Both the position numbers and the translations under genes were made by a program. The notes below the pieces were generated by a model. That model made no database searches, was not told the DNA's origin, and saw only the letters and a list, made by a program, of their open reading frames with translations. DNA of 64,000 bases from Bradyrhizobiaceae bacterium Ga0074131 (GTDB lineage: Bacteria; Pseudomonadota; Alphaproteobacteria; Rhizobiales; Xanthobacteraceae). How positions within the stretch are numbered: the first letter of the stretch is position 1; each line of letters starts with the position of its first letter. The stretch spans positions 248,001-312,000 of the forward strand of contig LNEC01000019.1 in NCBI GenBank assembly GCA_001464035.1, written 5' to 3'. Below, piece after piece: positions 10,446-19,095 of the stretch.

Positions 10446-10831
10446 GTTACCCTCCACCACGCGGCCCGTGAACGCGGCCACTGCTAGCCATCTCATTTAT
10501 TGTATCGATTATGCGTCCGGCTGACCGGCACCGACAAGCGGGACCTTAGGCGGGTTCCCGGGCCCTTCGCGAGGGTCCAATCGCCCGGCCCGTCGGTCCC
10601 ACCGAAGGCGCGGGTCGCCATCACGATCACGTTTGACGTGAGCCAAAAACCCCTGCACCAGCGCCGATAGGGACGTCGGCGGTATTCGGGAACCGTCGTT
10701 GGCAGGGAATGGGCTGGCGCTGCCGGCCATTACCCCCTAAATGGCCTCCCCGGGGCCAGCCGGCCCCCCCGGAACCAAAGACCGATAATCGGCATTACCG
10801 GAAGACCAGTCGGAGCAAGGCGTCTAAAGTC
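10446..10831. other. Intergenic region between divergent acs and topoisomerase IB genes
   Basis: 386 bases with no convincing gene; short frames here lack any family signature. It must hold the promoters of both divergent genes. It contains several G- and C-runs, including a C7 run near 10765, and a GC-rich segment at 10540-10600 that could fold. No operator or riboswitch could be recognised. Confidence 0.6.
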
Positions 10832-11992
10832 ATGATGGATCAGCAGAATTTCGAGGCTGCGCGGCCCGTTTCCGCCGATCCCGCTGTTGAGTTGGCGAAA
10901 GCGCTCGGACAACTGCCGAAAGCAGCACCCGCAGCCAAGACCGCCTCCAAGACCACCTCCCCGCCCAAGACGTCGGTGGAGGACCTCGCCCAGGAGCTGG
11001 GCCTCAAGCTCGGCGACCAGAACCAACTCACGATTCGCCGCGTCAAGCGCGGCAAGAATTATTCATTCGTTCGCGCCAACGGCACGGCGGTTCGCCATGC
11101 CGGCACCATCAGGCGCCTGCATTCGATGGCGGTACCGCCGGCCTATGCCGAAGTTCGCTACTCGCCCGATCCCGCCTCGCATCTGCAGGCCGTCGGCCGC
11201 GACGCCGCGGGCCGGCTGCAGTACCGTTATCATTCCGACTGGGAGAAGGTTCGCGAACAGCGCAAGGCCCACCGGCTGGCGCGGCTGGTCGGCGCCTTGC
11301 CGAAAATCCGCCGCAACGTCTCGATGCACCTGTCGGGCGACCAGCCCACCCGCGAGTTCGCGCTCGCGGCGGTGATCGAGCTGATCGCGCGCACCGCGAT
11401 CCGGCCGGGCAACGAATCTTACGCGAAGCTCAACGGCACCCGCGGCGCCACCACGCTGCTGAAATCCAACGTCGTGGTCGAGGACGACAATCTCGTGCTG
11501 ACCTTTACCGCCAAGGGCGGCAAGGCGGTGCGCAAGGAATGCGACGCCGCCAAGCTGGTGCGTGCGATCGGCATCCTGCGTAGCGTGCCCGGCAAGCGCA
11601 TGTTCCAGTATCGCGATAATTCCGGCACGGTTCGCGCGGTCTCGACTACCTCGGTGAACGCGTTCCTGCGCGAGATCGCCGGCATCAAGATATCGCTGAA
11701 GGATTTCCGCACCCTGATGGCCTCGGCCGTGGTGCTGGAATCGCTGTCGCGGATTTCACCCGCCGCCAGCGCACGCGGCCGCAAGAAGCAGGTGCTGGAC
11801 GCCGTGCGCGCCGCCGCGGACGAATTGTCGAATACGCCGGCGATCTGCCGCAAGAGCTACGTCCACGACACCATCGTCACGGCCTTCGAGGACGGCATCC
11901 TCGAACGCTTCGCCGCGACCATGAAGGGTTACCGCTCGCAGTCGAAGCGCGAGCAGCTCTTGGCGCAAGTGGTCGCGACCGCGGCGGCTTGA
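10832..11992 (+). CDS. DNA topoisomerase IB (poxvirus-like)
   Basis: 386 residues from the ATG at 10832 (an in-frame ATG follows at 10835). Relaxes supercoils through a 3'-phosphotyrosine intermediate. The core RRVKRGKNYSFVRANG and RPGNESYAKLNGTRGATTLL matches bacterial TopIB, and the catalytic Tyr is in CRKSYVHDTIV at about residue 343. The N-terminal ~50 residues are an Ala/Lys/Pro-rich extension. The frame runs upstream to 10709, but that part is not conserved-looking. Such enzymes are common in Bradyrhizobium as an accessory to TopA. Confidence 0.92.
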   Translation: MMDQQNFEAARPVSADPAVELAKALGQLPKAAPAAKTASKTTSPPKTSVEDLAQELGLKLGDQNQLTIRRVKRGKNYSFVRANGTAVRHAGTIRRLHSMAVPPAYAEVRYSPDPASHLQAVGRDAAGRLQYRYHSDWEKVREQRKAHRLARLVGALPKIRRNVSMHLSGDQPTREFALAAVIELIARTAIRPGNESYAKLNGTRGATTLLKSNVVVEDDNLVLTFTAKGGKAVRKECDAAKLVRAIGILRSVPGKRMFQYRDNSGTVRAVSTTSVNAFLREIAGIKISLKDFRTLMASAVVLESLSRISPAASARGRKKQVLDAVRAAADELSNTPAICRKSYVHDTIVTAFEDGILERFAATMKGYRSQSKREQLLAQVVATAAA

Positions 11993-11997
11993 CGCTC

Positions 11998-12089
11998 CTC
12001 ATGGAGCGCGTCTTCGCGCGTCTCGAACCATGAGAGCCCCTGTACCGCCATCCTGCGAGACGCCGCGCAAGCGCGGCTCCCTCGGGATG
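11998..12089. repeat. Two adjacent intergenic palindromes (Rhizobiales-type)
   Basis: The first unit, 11998-12034, runs from CTCATGG to CCATGAG with an inner GCGCG/CGCGC stem. The second, 12049-12089, runs from CATCCTGCGAGACGCCGCGC to CTCCCTCGGGATG. This pair resembles a repeat often seen between genes in Bradyrhizobium and relatives. It lies between the convergent topoisomerase and EVE genes and may end transcription from both sides. Confidence 0.7.
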
Positions 12090-12099
12090 AGAACCTCAA

Positions 12100-12513
12100 T
12101 CACAGTCCGCCCATCTTGCAGACGATCTTCCATTCCTCCGCGGTCACCGGCTGCACCGACAGCCGCGAGTACTTGACCAGCGCCATCTCGGTCAGGCGCT
12201 TGTCGGCCTTGATCGCGACCATCGTCACCGGCGTCTTCAAGGGTTTGTCGGCCTTGATGTCGACGCAGACGAATTTTCCGGTCTTGTCGCTCGGATCCGG
12301 ATAGGCCTCCTTGATGATCTCGGCGATGCCGACGATCTCCTTGCCCTCGTTGGAGTGATAGAAGAAGGCGCGGTCGCCTTTCTTCATCTTCACGAGATTC
12401 TGCCGGGCGGTGAAATTGCGCACGCCGGTCCAGGCTTCGCCCCTGGCGCCCTTTGCCACTTGCTGGTCCCACGACCAGGCAGAAGGTTCGGATTTCACCA
12501 GCCAGTACGCCAT
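12100..12513 (-). CDS. EVE domain-containing protein
   Basis: 137 residues, nearly all one EVE domain, a PUA-like fold thought to bind modified bases. Signatures are MAYWLVKSEPSAWSWDQQ, the central WTGVRNFTARQNLVKMKKGD and the aromatic FFYHSNEGKEIVGIAEI. The ATG at 12513 is chosen because GGAGG lies seven bases before it; the ATG at 12519 overlaps the gpsA stop. It is the third gene of tsaD-gpsA-EVE, all tightly spaced. Its cellular role is unknown. Confidence 0.93.
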   Translation of the reverse strand: MAYWLVKSEPSAWSWDQQVAKGARGEAWTGVRNFTARQNLVKMKKGDRAFFYHSNEGKEIVGIAEIIKEAYPDPSDKTGKFVCVDIKADKPLKTPVTMVAIKADKRLTEMALVKYSRLSVQPVTAEEWKIVCKMGGL

Positions 12514-12515
12514 CG

Positions 12516-13496
12516 TCATTCCTCCGCCTTGAACGGGCGCGTCAGCAGACGTTCGATCGCTTCGTCGATCGTTGCCGTGCCGCTCAGTATCGCCGCGACG
12601 GCCATTGATACCGGCATATCGACACTTTGCGAAGCCGCGAGCTCGATCAGCACGGGCGCGGTGAACTCGCCTTCGGCGAGCTTGCCCGATGGCCGCGGCT
12701 CCCCGCGTCCGAGGGCTGCGCCGAGTGCGAAATTGCGCGACTGCGCGCTGGCGCAGCTCAGGATCAGGTCGCCGAGGCCCGAGAGGCCTGCCATGGTCTC
12801 GCCGCGCGCGCCGCAGGCACGCCCGAGCCGCACCAGTTCGCTGAAGCCGCGCGTGGTCAGCGCCGCCTGCGCCGACGCGCCGAGTTTGCGGCCGACCACG
12901 ATGCCGGCGGCGATCGCCAGCACGTTCTTCGCCGCACCCCCGATTTCGACGCCGCGGACGTCCGAGGTGTGATAGGGCCGGAAGGTCGAAGACCCCAGCG
13001 CCTGCACCAGCGCGCTCGCCAGCCGTTCGTCCCTCGCGGCCAGCGTCACCGCGGTGGGCAGGCCGCGCGCCACGTCGTCGGCGAAACTCGGCCCCGACAG
13101 GATCGCGGGAACCGCTGATGGCGCGGCTTCGGCGATCACCTCGGTCATGAATTTATGCGTGCCGCGTTCGATGCCCTTGGCGCAGGCGATCACCGGCGTG
13201 CCGTTGGCCAGATGCGGCGCCAGCGCGGTAACCGCGGCGCGCAGATGCTGCGCCGGCGTGGTGACCAGGATGACGTCGGCGCCGGCGGCAACGGCCATAT
13301 CGGCGGTCACTGCAATGCCCGCGTCGAGACGCGCGCCGGGCAGCCGTGGATTTTCCCGCGTCGCGGTGATCCGGGCCGCGATCGCGGCGTCGCGCGCCCA
13401 GAGCACGACATCGCGTCCCGCCCGCGCGGCCACCGCGGCCAGCGCCGTTCCCCATGCGCCGGCGCCGATGACTGCGACGGATTTGTAAGACGGCAT
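12516..13496 (-). CDS. gpsA: NAD(P)-dependent glycerol-3-phosphate dehydrogenase
   Basis: 326 residues. Reduces dihydroxyacetone phosphate to sn-glycerol-3-phosphate for phospholipid synthesis. The N-terminal Rossmann motif GAGAWGTALA is at residues 11-20, and the family segments ACAKGIERGTHKFMTEV, SGPSFADDVARGLPTAVTLA and GAAKNVLAIAAGIV follow in order. A GGAGG site lies nine bases before the ATG and overlaps the end of tsaD, indicating coupled expression. The stop overlaps the EVE gene's first possible start. Confidence 0.96.
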   Translation of the reverse strand: MPSYKSVAVIGAGAWGTALAAVAARAGRDVVLWARDAAIAARITATRENPRLPGARLDAGIAVTADMAVAAGADVILVTTPAQHLRAAVTALAPHLANGTPVIACAKGIERGTHKFMTEVIAEAAPSAVPAILSGPSFADDVARGLPTAVTLAARDERLASALVQALGSSTFRPYHTSDVRGVEIGGAAKNVLAIAAGIVVGRKLGASAQAALTTRGFSELVRLGRACGARGETMAGLSGLGDLILSCASAQSRNFALGAALGRGEPRPSGKLAEGEFTAPVLIELAASQSVDMPVSMAVAAILSGTATIDEAIERLLTRPFKAEE

Positions 13497-13511
13497 CGCG
13501 CTGGACCTCCG

Positions 13512-14585
13512 CTAGAATCCAGCGCGCGTATTGGAAAATCCGGCCGGCGCCGTGGCGTTGGCATCGAGCAGCCAGCGGGCGCGGGGTGCCGCGTCCATCG
13601 TGTCGACCATGCCCAGGGCCAGCCGTTCCGCGCCGGCCCAGGCGATCATCGCGCCATTGTCGGTGCAGAGCGCCGGCGGCGGAATGATCAGCGTCGTCTG
13701 CGCTTTTGCTGCAACCTGCTGCAGCGCGCCGCGGATGGCCTGATTGGCGGCGACGCCGCCGGCGGCGACCAGCGCCCGGGGCGGGCCGAACTGTTCGTTG
13801 AACAGCCGCAAGCCGACGCTCAATCGGTCCGCCGTCGATTCCAGCACCGCCGCCTGAAAGCCGGCGCACAGATCGCTGATGTCCCGGGGTTCGAGCGGAG
13901 CAATCCGTGCCGCCTCGTTACGAACGGCGGTTTTCAATCCCGACAACGAAAAATTGGCGTCGGCGCGCCCGAGCATCGGCCGCGGGAATGCAAACCGCTT
14001 GGCGTCGCCGCCGCTGGCGGCGCGCTCGACCTCCGGTCCGCCCGGATAGGGCAAAGCGAGCATCTTCGCCACCTTGTCGAAGGCTTCCCCCATGGCGTCG
14101 TCGACGGTGGTGCCGAGCCGGACATAGTTCCCGACGCCGATCACGGCGACGATCTGGGTGTGGCCGCCGGAGGCGAGAAACAGGCAATAGGGAAACCCCA
14201 GCGCGCAGGTCAGCCGCGGCGTCAGCGCGTGGGCCTCGAGATGGTTCACCGCGATCAGCGGCGTATCGTGCACCATCGCGATCGCCTTGGCGGTGGTCAG
14301 GCCGACGATCACGCCGCCGATCAGGCCAGGGCCCGCCGCGGCCGCGACCGCCGCAAGCTGCGCGTAACCGATCCCCGCCTGCTTCATGGCGCCGTCGACG
14401 ATGCCGTCGAGCACTTCGACATGGGCGCGCGCCGCGATCTCTGGCACCACGCCGCCGAAGCGGGCATGTTCCTCGGTCTGCGAGCGCACGATATTGGACA
14501 GGATGCGCCCCGACCCGTCGCTCAGGCGCTCGACCACGGCGGCTGCGGTCTCGTCGCAGGTGGTCTCGATTCCCAGCACCAGCAT
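13512..14585 (-). CDS. tsaD: tRNA N6-adenosine threonylcarbamoyltransferase TsaD
   Basis: 357 residues from the ATG at 14585 (MLVLGIETTCDETAAAVVE). Transfers the threonylcarbamoyl group to A37 of ANN-decoding tRNAs, working with TsaB, TsaE and TsaC. Visible ASKHA-fold motifs are the metal site HLEAH at about 112-116, ASGGHTQIVAV, GGVAANQAIRG, and CTDNGAMIAWAG near the C-terminus. First gene of tsaD-gpsA-EVE and divergent from hemD. The frame runs upstream to 14663 but without family similarity. Confidence 0.96.
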   Translation of the reverse strand: MLVLGIETTCDETAAAVVERLSDGSGRILSNIVRSQTEEHARFGGVVPEIAARAHVEVLDGIVDGAMKQAGIGYAQLAAVAAAAGPGLIGGVIVGLTTAKAIAMVHDTPLIAVNHLEAHALTPRLTCALGFPYCLFLASGGHTQIVAVIGVGNYVRLGTTVDDAMGEAFDKVAKMLALPYPGGPEVERAASGGDAKRFAFPRPMLGRADANFSLSGLKTAVRNEAARIAPLEPRDISDLCAGFQAAVLESTADRLSVGLRLFNEQFGPPRALVAAGGVAANQAIRGALQQVAAKAQTTLIIPPPALCTDNGAMIAWAGAERLALGMVDTMDAAPRARWLLDANATAPAGFSNTRAGF

Positions 14586-14651
14586 TGGCGTTTCGTTATC
14601 CAATTTGAGCCCTTGCATTGGCGGCCGAAGCGGCGTTTCGGTATCTCCAGG

Positions 14652-14719
14652 AAGCGTTTTCAAGCGAAGTGGATACCGGTCCGCGCCGGAAACCGCGTCA
14701 AAACAAGATCAGGCTCTAG
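14652..14719. repeat. Rhizobiales-type intergenic repeat
   Basis: The segment GTTTTCAAGCGAAGTGGATA, followed by CCGGT..CGC and CGCGTCAAAACAAGATC, has the form of a repeat that recurs in Bradyrhizobium intergenic regions. It lies in the ~190-base gap between divergent tsaD and hemD, where hemC is found in several relatives. No second copy is seen in this window. Confidence 0.55.
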
Positions 14720-14781
14720 CACTGCGAGGTCTCGAAGTGCAATCGTCGTTGATCCCGAAATCAAGGCCAGGAATGCGACGC

Positions 14782-15513
14782 ATGGCTGTTCTCGTAACCC
14801 GGCCGCATCCTGACGACGAGGCCACCGCGACGGCGCTTCGCGACAGAGGTTTCGAGGTGCTGCTGGCGCCGATGCTGCGGTTCGAGCCGGTCGCGTTTCA
14901 TGAGGATCTGGACGCGCGCTACGGCGCGGTCGTCATCACCAGCGCCAATGCGCTGCGCGGCATCGAACTCAAGGGCCACCGGCTGCTCGAACTGCCGCTG
15001 TTCGCGGTCGGAGAGCATACCGCCAGCGCCGCCCGAGCCGCCGGGTTCACCCATGTGATGCCTGCCAGCGGCGACGCCGCGGGCTTGCGCGACCTTGTGC
15101 TGGCAAGGGTGAAGGCGAAGGAACTGAAGAAGGCCTCGACGCTGCTTTATCTGGCCGGCGCCGATCTCGCCCGGGATCTGGCCGGCGAACTCGGCGAAAG
15201 CGGCCTGCGGGTCGTCACCCACACCACCTACAGGATGGTTCCGGTGGCGAGTCTGCCGCGCGAGGTGTGCGACGCCTTTGCCGCCAACCGGATCGAGGCG
15301 GTGTTGCATTATTCCCGCCGCAGCGCGCGGGCCTTTGTGGACGCGGCGCGGGCGGGCGGCGTCGAAATATCGGCGCTGTCGATTCCGCAATGCTGCATCT
15401 CGGCCGCTGTGGCTGCCGTGGTCCGCGACGCCGGGGCCACGCAAGTCATCGTGGCGGCGACGCCGGATGAAAATGCCTTGTTCGAGGCGCTCGAGCGTGC
15501 TTTGCGGGCGTGA
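14782..15513 (+). CDS. hemD: Uroporphyrinogen-III synthase
   Basis: 243 residues from the ATG at 14782; a second in-frame ATG at 14773 adds only three residues. Closes hydroxymethylbilane to uroporphyrinogen III in heme and corrin synthesis. HemD is poorly conserved, but the pattern fits: MAVLVTRPHPDDEATATALR at the start, VVITSANALRGIE, LFAVGEHTASAARAAGF, and LHYSRRSARAFVDAA. It heads a plus-strand cluster with a mitofilin-like gene and hemY, an order conserved in alphaproteobacteria. The usual upstream hemC is missing here. Confidence 0.9.
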   Translation: MAVLVTRPHPDDEATATALRDRGFEVLLAPMLRFEPVAFHEDLDARYGAVVITSANALRGIELKGHRLLELPLFAVGEHTASAARAAGFTHVMPASGDAAGLRDLVLARVKAKELKKASTLLYLAGADLARDLAGELGESGLRVVTHTTYRMVPVASLPREVCDAFAANRIEAVLHYSRRSARAFVDAARAGGVEISALSIPQCCISAAVAAVVRDAGATQVIVAATPDENALFEALERALRA

Positions 15514-15575
15514 TCGCGGTAAGAGGATGGGTCGATTCTTGTTAGGTCCGCCGCAATTGATGAGGAACCGTCATA

Positions 15576-16709
15576 ATGGCCGAAGACAGGCCCGAAGATA
15601 CCGGACCATCGCCCGATCCCGTGCGCGCCAAGCGCGAGCCGCCGACCATCGATCTCGAGGCGACGGAGGTCTCGGACGACACCCGGAATGCCGCGGTCGG
15701 CGCGGAACCCGAACCACCGCCGCCGCGGGCTTCGACCGGTGCGATTTCCGCCGCCATCATTGCCGGGGTTTCCGGCGCGAGTGCTGCTGCGCTGGTGCTC
15801 GGGGCCGCGTGGTTCGCTGGATGGCCGGCGACTCCGCCGCCGGCCTCCGCCCCGCAGGTCAATTCCGCCGCGCTCGACGATCTCGCCGCGCGCGTGGCCA
15901 GCGTCGAATCGAAGGTGGCAAGACCCCCCGCGCCTGCGCCCGATGCGGCGGCGGCTGCGCGCGCCGAAGCATTGGAAAAAGCGCTGGCAGCGCTGCGCGG
16001 CGAACTCGCCAGCCAGCGCGCGCAATCGGAGAAGCTGGCGTCGGCGATCAACGACGTGAAATCGGCGCCGCGCGAAGCGGCTCCGCCGCCGGACCTGTCC
16101 GCGATCAACGAACGCATCGCCCAGATCGAGCGGAGCGACCGTGCGCAGAGCGCCGAGATCACCCGGGAAAGCGCCAAGCCGGCCGACGATGTGCCGCTGC
16201 GCCGCGTCGTGGCGGCGGCCCTGCTCGACGTCCTGGTCCGCACCGGCGATCCCTATCCCGCGGCGCTGGCTGCGGCGAAGACGCTGGCGCCCGATCCGGA
16301 TGCGTTGAAGCCGCTCGAAGGCTTCGCGGCCTCCGGCGTGCCGAACGCCGCCAGCCTGAGCCGCGAACTGCTGACGCTGGTGCCGAAATTGTCGCCGCCG
16401 GCGCCCGATCATTCGACGTCCGGCTCCGGCATCGTCGACCGGCTGCAGGCAGGCGCTGCCAAGCTCGTCCGCATCGAGCGCACCGACGCCGTCGGCAGCG
16501 ATCGCAGCGCCGTGGTCGCGCGGGTGACGGCGATGGCGCTGCGCAACGATTTCGCCGAAGCGCGGCGCGAACTGAAGACGCTGGCGCCGTCCGATCGCGC
16601 CGCCGCGCAGGCCTGGCTCGACAAGGCCGATGCCCGCGACGCGGCGCTCGCGGCCTCCCGGCAATTCGCCGCCGATGCGATGGCGGCGCTCGCCAAGCCC
16701 GTACAATAA
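15576..16709 (+). CDS. Mitofilin (Mic60)-like inner membrane protein, COG4223
   Basis: 377 residues: an acidic, proline-rich cytoplasmic N-terminus, one membrane segment at about 54-80 (rich in Ala, Gly and Ile), a predicted coiled coil at about 88-170 (ALDDLAARVASVESKV and following heptads), and a C-terminal region with EARRELKTLAPSDRAAAQAW. Alphaproteobacterial homologues are related to mitochondrial Mic60 and shape inner-membrane folds. Its place between hemD and hemY is the conserved location for this family. No enzymatic motif is present. Confidence 0.87.
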   Translation: MAEDRPEDTGPSPDPVRAKREPPTIDLEATEVSDDTRNAAVGAEPEPPPPRASTGAISAAIIAGVSGASAAALVLGAAWFAGWPATPPPASAPQVNSAALDDLAARVASVESKVARPPAPAPDAAAAARAEALEKALAALRGELASQRAQSEKLASAINDVKSAPREAAPPPDLSAINERIAQIERSDRAQSAEITRESAKPADDVPLRRVVAAALLDVLVRTGDPYPAALAAAKTLAPDPDALKPLEGFAASGVPNAASLSRELLTLVPKLSPPAPDHSTSGSGIVDRLQAGAAKLVRIERTDAVGSDRSAVVARVTAMALRNDFAEARRELKTLAPSDRAAAQAWLDKADARDAALAASRQFAADAMAALAKPVQ

Positions 16710-16729
16710 GCCGGCACGATAGGACTTTC

Positions 16730-18475
16730 ATGTATCGGATCATTCTGTTCTTGGTGCTGATCGCGCTCGCAGCGGCGGGCGCGGCATGGGTTGCCGATCA
16801 GGGCGGCGAGGTCGCGCTGTCGTGGGGCGGCTGGCGCGTCGAAGCCTCGCTGCCGGTCTTCATACTGGCGCTCGGCGTCACCTTTGTCGCGGCGATGCTG
16901 GCCTGGACGATCCTGCGCGCGCTGTGGCGCACGCCGCAGCGTCTCAGGCACAGGCGCCGCGAACGCCGTCAGGCCCGCGGCCGCCATGCCATCACCCAGG
17001 GGCTGCTGGCGATCGGCCACGGCGATTCCGCCGCGGCCCGCCGCCATGCCGATGTCGCGCGGCGCGACGCCGCGCACGACCCGCTGGCGCTGCTGCTGCA
17101 CGCGCAGTCCGCCCAGCTCAACGGCGATCGCGAAGGTGCGCAACGCGCTTTCCACGCCATGGCGGAGCGCGAGGACACGCGGCTGCTGGGCTTGCGCGGG
17201 CTGTTCATCGAGGCGCAGCGCGCCGACGATCCCGTTGCCGCGGTCATGCTCGCCGAAGAGGCGCTGAAGCTCGCGCCGGCGTCGACCTGGGCGTCGCATG
17301 CCCTGCTGGGATTCCGTTGCGCCAGGGGCGACTGGAGCGGGGCGCTGACCATCCTCGACAACAATCTCGCCTCGGGGCTGATCGACAAGGCGGTCTACCG
17401 GCGCCAGCGCGGCGTGCTGCTGACGGCGCGCGCGCTGGAATTGGAGAAGATCGACCGCGACAAGTCGCGCGAAAGCGCGATGGAAGCGATAAAACTGACG
17501 CCGACGCTGGTGCCGGCCGCGGTGCTGGCGAGCAAGTATCAGAGCGAGGCGCATCAGATCCGGCGCTCGATGCGGATCGTGGAGACGGCGTGGCTGGCGC
17601 AGCCGCATCCCGATCTCGCCGACGCCTATGCGCATGTGAAGCTCGGGGATTCGGCGCGGCAGCGGCTGGTGCGGATCGAGACGCTGGCGGCCAAGGCGCC
17701 CGGTCATATCGAGGGCGCGCTGGCGATCGCGCGCGCCGCGATCGACGCTGCGGAATTCGCCCGCGCCCGCGAGGCGCTGGAGCCGTTCATGGCGGCGCCG
17801 ACGCAGCGGGTGGCGATGCTGATGGCGGAAATCGAGCGCAACGAGCATGGCGACGGCGGCCGGGCGCGGGCCTGGACCTTGCGCGCGGTGCGCGCCATGC
17901 ACGATCCGGTATGGACCGCGGATGGCTATGTCAGCGATCGCTGGCGGCCGGTGTCGCCGGTGACCGGGCGGCTGGACGCGTTTCAATGGCAGACGCCGCT
18001 GGCGGCATTGCCCTCCGAAAGCAGCGCCGCGATCGAATCCTTCGCGCTGGAAGAGGAGATGCTGGCGCCGCCGCGCCGCGTCGAGCCCCCGAAAGAGATC
18101 GCGGCCGAGGCGACGACCGAGACGACGCCCGAGGTGGACGTGCCGCTTGCGGCGCAGGACAATTTGCCGGCAGCGGCTGCACCGGCTGAAACAGTCCCTC
18201 CTGCGGAGCCGGAGCCAGAGCCAGCGCGGGAACCTGCGCCGCCGCCAGCACCAGCCCCACCCGCGGCCGCCACGGCCGCGCCCCTGTTCCGCGCCCGCCA
18301 GGATATTCCCAAAACCGTCCGCCCCGGCATTCCCCAGGTGATCCCCATCGTCCGGCCGCCCGACGATCCCGGGATCGACGACGAGACCGCCAATGATGAA
18401 TTCAGGGAACAATTGAGTCCGGCGCAGGGCCAGGCCGGCGGCTGGCGCGGGTTCTTGGGCCGCTGGGGCAGCTGA
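16730..18475 (+). CDS. hemY: HemY-like membrane protein with TPR region
   Basis: 581 residues from the ATG at 16730. Two N-terminal membrane segments lie at about residues 2-20 and 38-62. They are followed by a HemY_N domain and TPR-like helices (ARRHADVARRDAAHDPLALL, LEKIDRDKSRESAMEAIKLT). The last ~130 residues are a Pro/Ala/Glu-rich tail. In the alphaproteobacterial heme cluster this gene follows the mitofilin-like gene. It is not the protoporphyrinogen oxidase also called HemY in Gram-positives. The exact biochemical role is unknown. Confidence 0.87.
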   Translation: MYRIILFLVLIALAAAGAAWVADQGGEVALSWGGWRVEASLPVFILALGVTFVAAMLAWTILRALWRTPQRLRHRRRERRQARGRHAITQGLLAIGHGDSAAARRHADVARRDAAHDPLALLLHAQSAQLNGDREGAQRAFHAMAEREDTRLLGLRGLFIEAQRADDPVAAVMLAEEALKLAPASTWASHALLGFRCARGDWSGALTILDNNLASGLIDKAVYRRQRGVLLTARALELEKIDRDKSRESAMEAIKLTPTLVPAAVLASKYQSEAHQIRRSMRIVETAWLAQPHPDLADAYAHVKLGDSARQRLVRIETLAAKAPGHIEGALAIARAAIDAAEFARAREALEPFMAAPTQRVAMLMAEIERNEHGDGGRARAWTLRAVRAMHDPVWTADGYVSDRWRPVSPVTGRLDAFQWQTPLAALPSESSAAIESFALEEEMLAPPRRVEPPKEIAAEATTETTPEVDVPLAAQDNLPAAAAPAETVPPAEPEPEPAREPAPPPAPAPPAAATAAPLFRARQDIPKTVRPGIPQVIPIVRPPDDPGIDDETANDEFREQLSPAQGQAGGWRGFLGRWGS

Positions 18476-18573
18476 TCCGGACGTTCGGGGAGCGTTTTTC
18501 TTGCAAAATCGGGCGCTGCCCGATATCAGGTGCCAGCGTTTTCAGGCCGTTGCCCGAGCGCACAGCTTGGTCC

Positions 18574-18649
18574 GCCGCAATAGCTCAGTTGGTAGAGCAC
18601 GTCATTCGTAATGACGGGGTCACAGGTTCGAGTCCTGTTTGCGGCACCA
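18574..18649 (+). tRNA. tRNA-Thr (anticodon CGT)
   Basis: Complete cloverleaf including encoded CCA. The acceptor stem GCCGCAA pairs with TTGCGGC, the D stem is GCTC/GAGC, the anticodon stem CGTCA/TGACG encloses loop TTCGTAA with anticodon CGT at 18607-18609, and the T arm is CACAGGTTCGAGTCCTG. Reads ACG. A tRNA 3' end is a common island insertion point, but no repeat of it was found downstream. Confidence 0.97.
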
Positions 18650-19093
18650 ATAAAATCAGGCACTTCTCGCATTTCAGGCCATCGCCGGGTAAACGTTTCG
18701 GGTAAACAGGCGGCCGGGGTAAGCAAAACCGGCAGCCGTCCCGAATCGAGACGCCGCGCCAATGCTTCGACCTGTCCGGGCTGGTTTGAGCGACCGGCGC
18801 GGCACGTCGGGGCAATCTTCGACCGGGAAAGCATCGACGCCCCGCGCACCTATCTGCCGGGCCGGGCCGTCGCAGCGTCAGAAAGAGGCGCTGCGCTGTC
18901 CGGGTCATCGACAGCGATCAACCGGGGAGTTCGACCAAGCCATCGTCGAAGGGCGCTAGCGCGGCTGGGGTCGGTGGGTCAGGCCGGTAAATGAACCGAC
19001 CAATTGCGGCTATTAGTTTCACTGGGATTCCCCCGACCGGCATTGTCGTGACCAAGCGCGCCAAGCGATAGTCGGTCCAATTTGACAGACAAT
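18650..19093. other. Non-coding region between tRNA-Thr and the insertion sequence
   Basis: About 440 bases with no supportable gene. Frames here that read NRTRTCDPVITNDVLYQLSY are the antisense of the tRNA, a known annotation artefact. A short direct repeat, GGGTAAACGTTTCGGGTAAAC, lies near 18688-18708. No duplicate of the tRNA 3' end is visible, so evidence for an attachment site is lacking. Confidence 0.6.
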
Positions 19094-19095
19094 TA

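Noticed and set aside
10509..10730. 73-residue minus-strand frame in the acs-topoisomerase gap
   Set aside because: No similarity, no ribosome-binding site and composition typical of non-coding high-GC sequence.
15309..16706. 465-residue frame opposite the hemD and mitofilin-like genes
   Set aside because: Shadow of well-supported genes; composition is His/Arg-rich and motif-free.
18574..18649. tRNA-Thr as an island attachment site
   Set aside because: No repeat of the tRNA 3' end was found in the following sequence and no integrase gene is present.
18526..18849. Short frame containing NRTRTCDPVITNDVLYQLSY
   Set aside because: This is the antisense of tRNA-Thr, a frequent annotation artefact.
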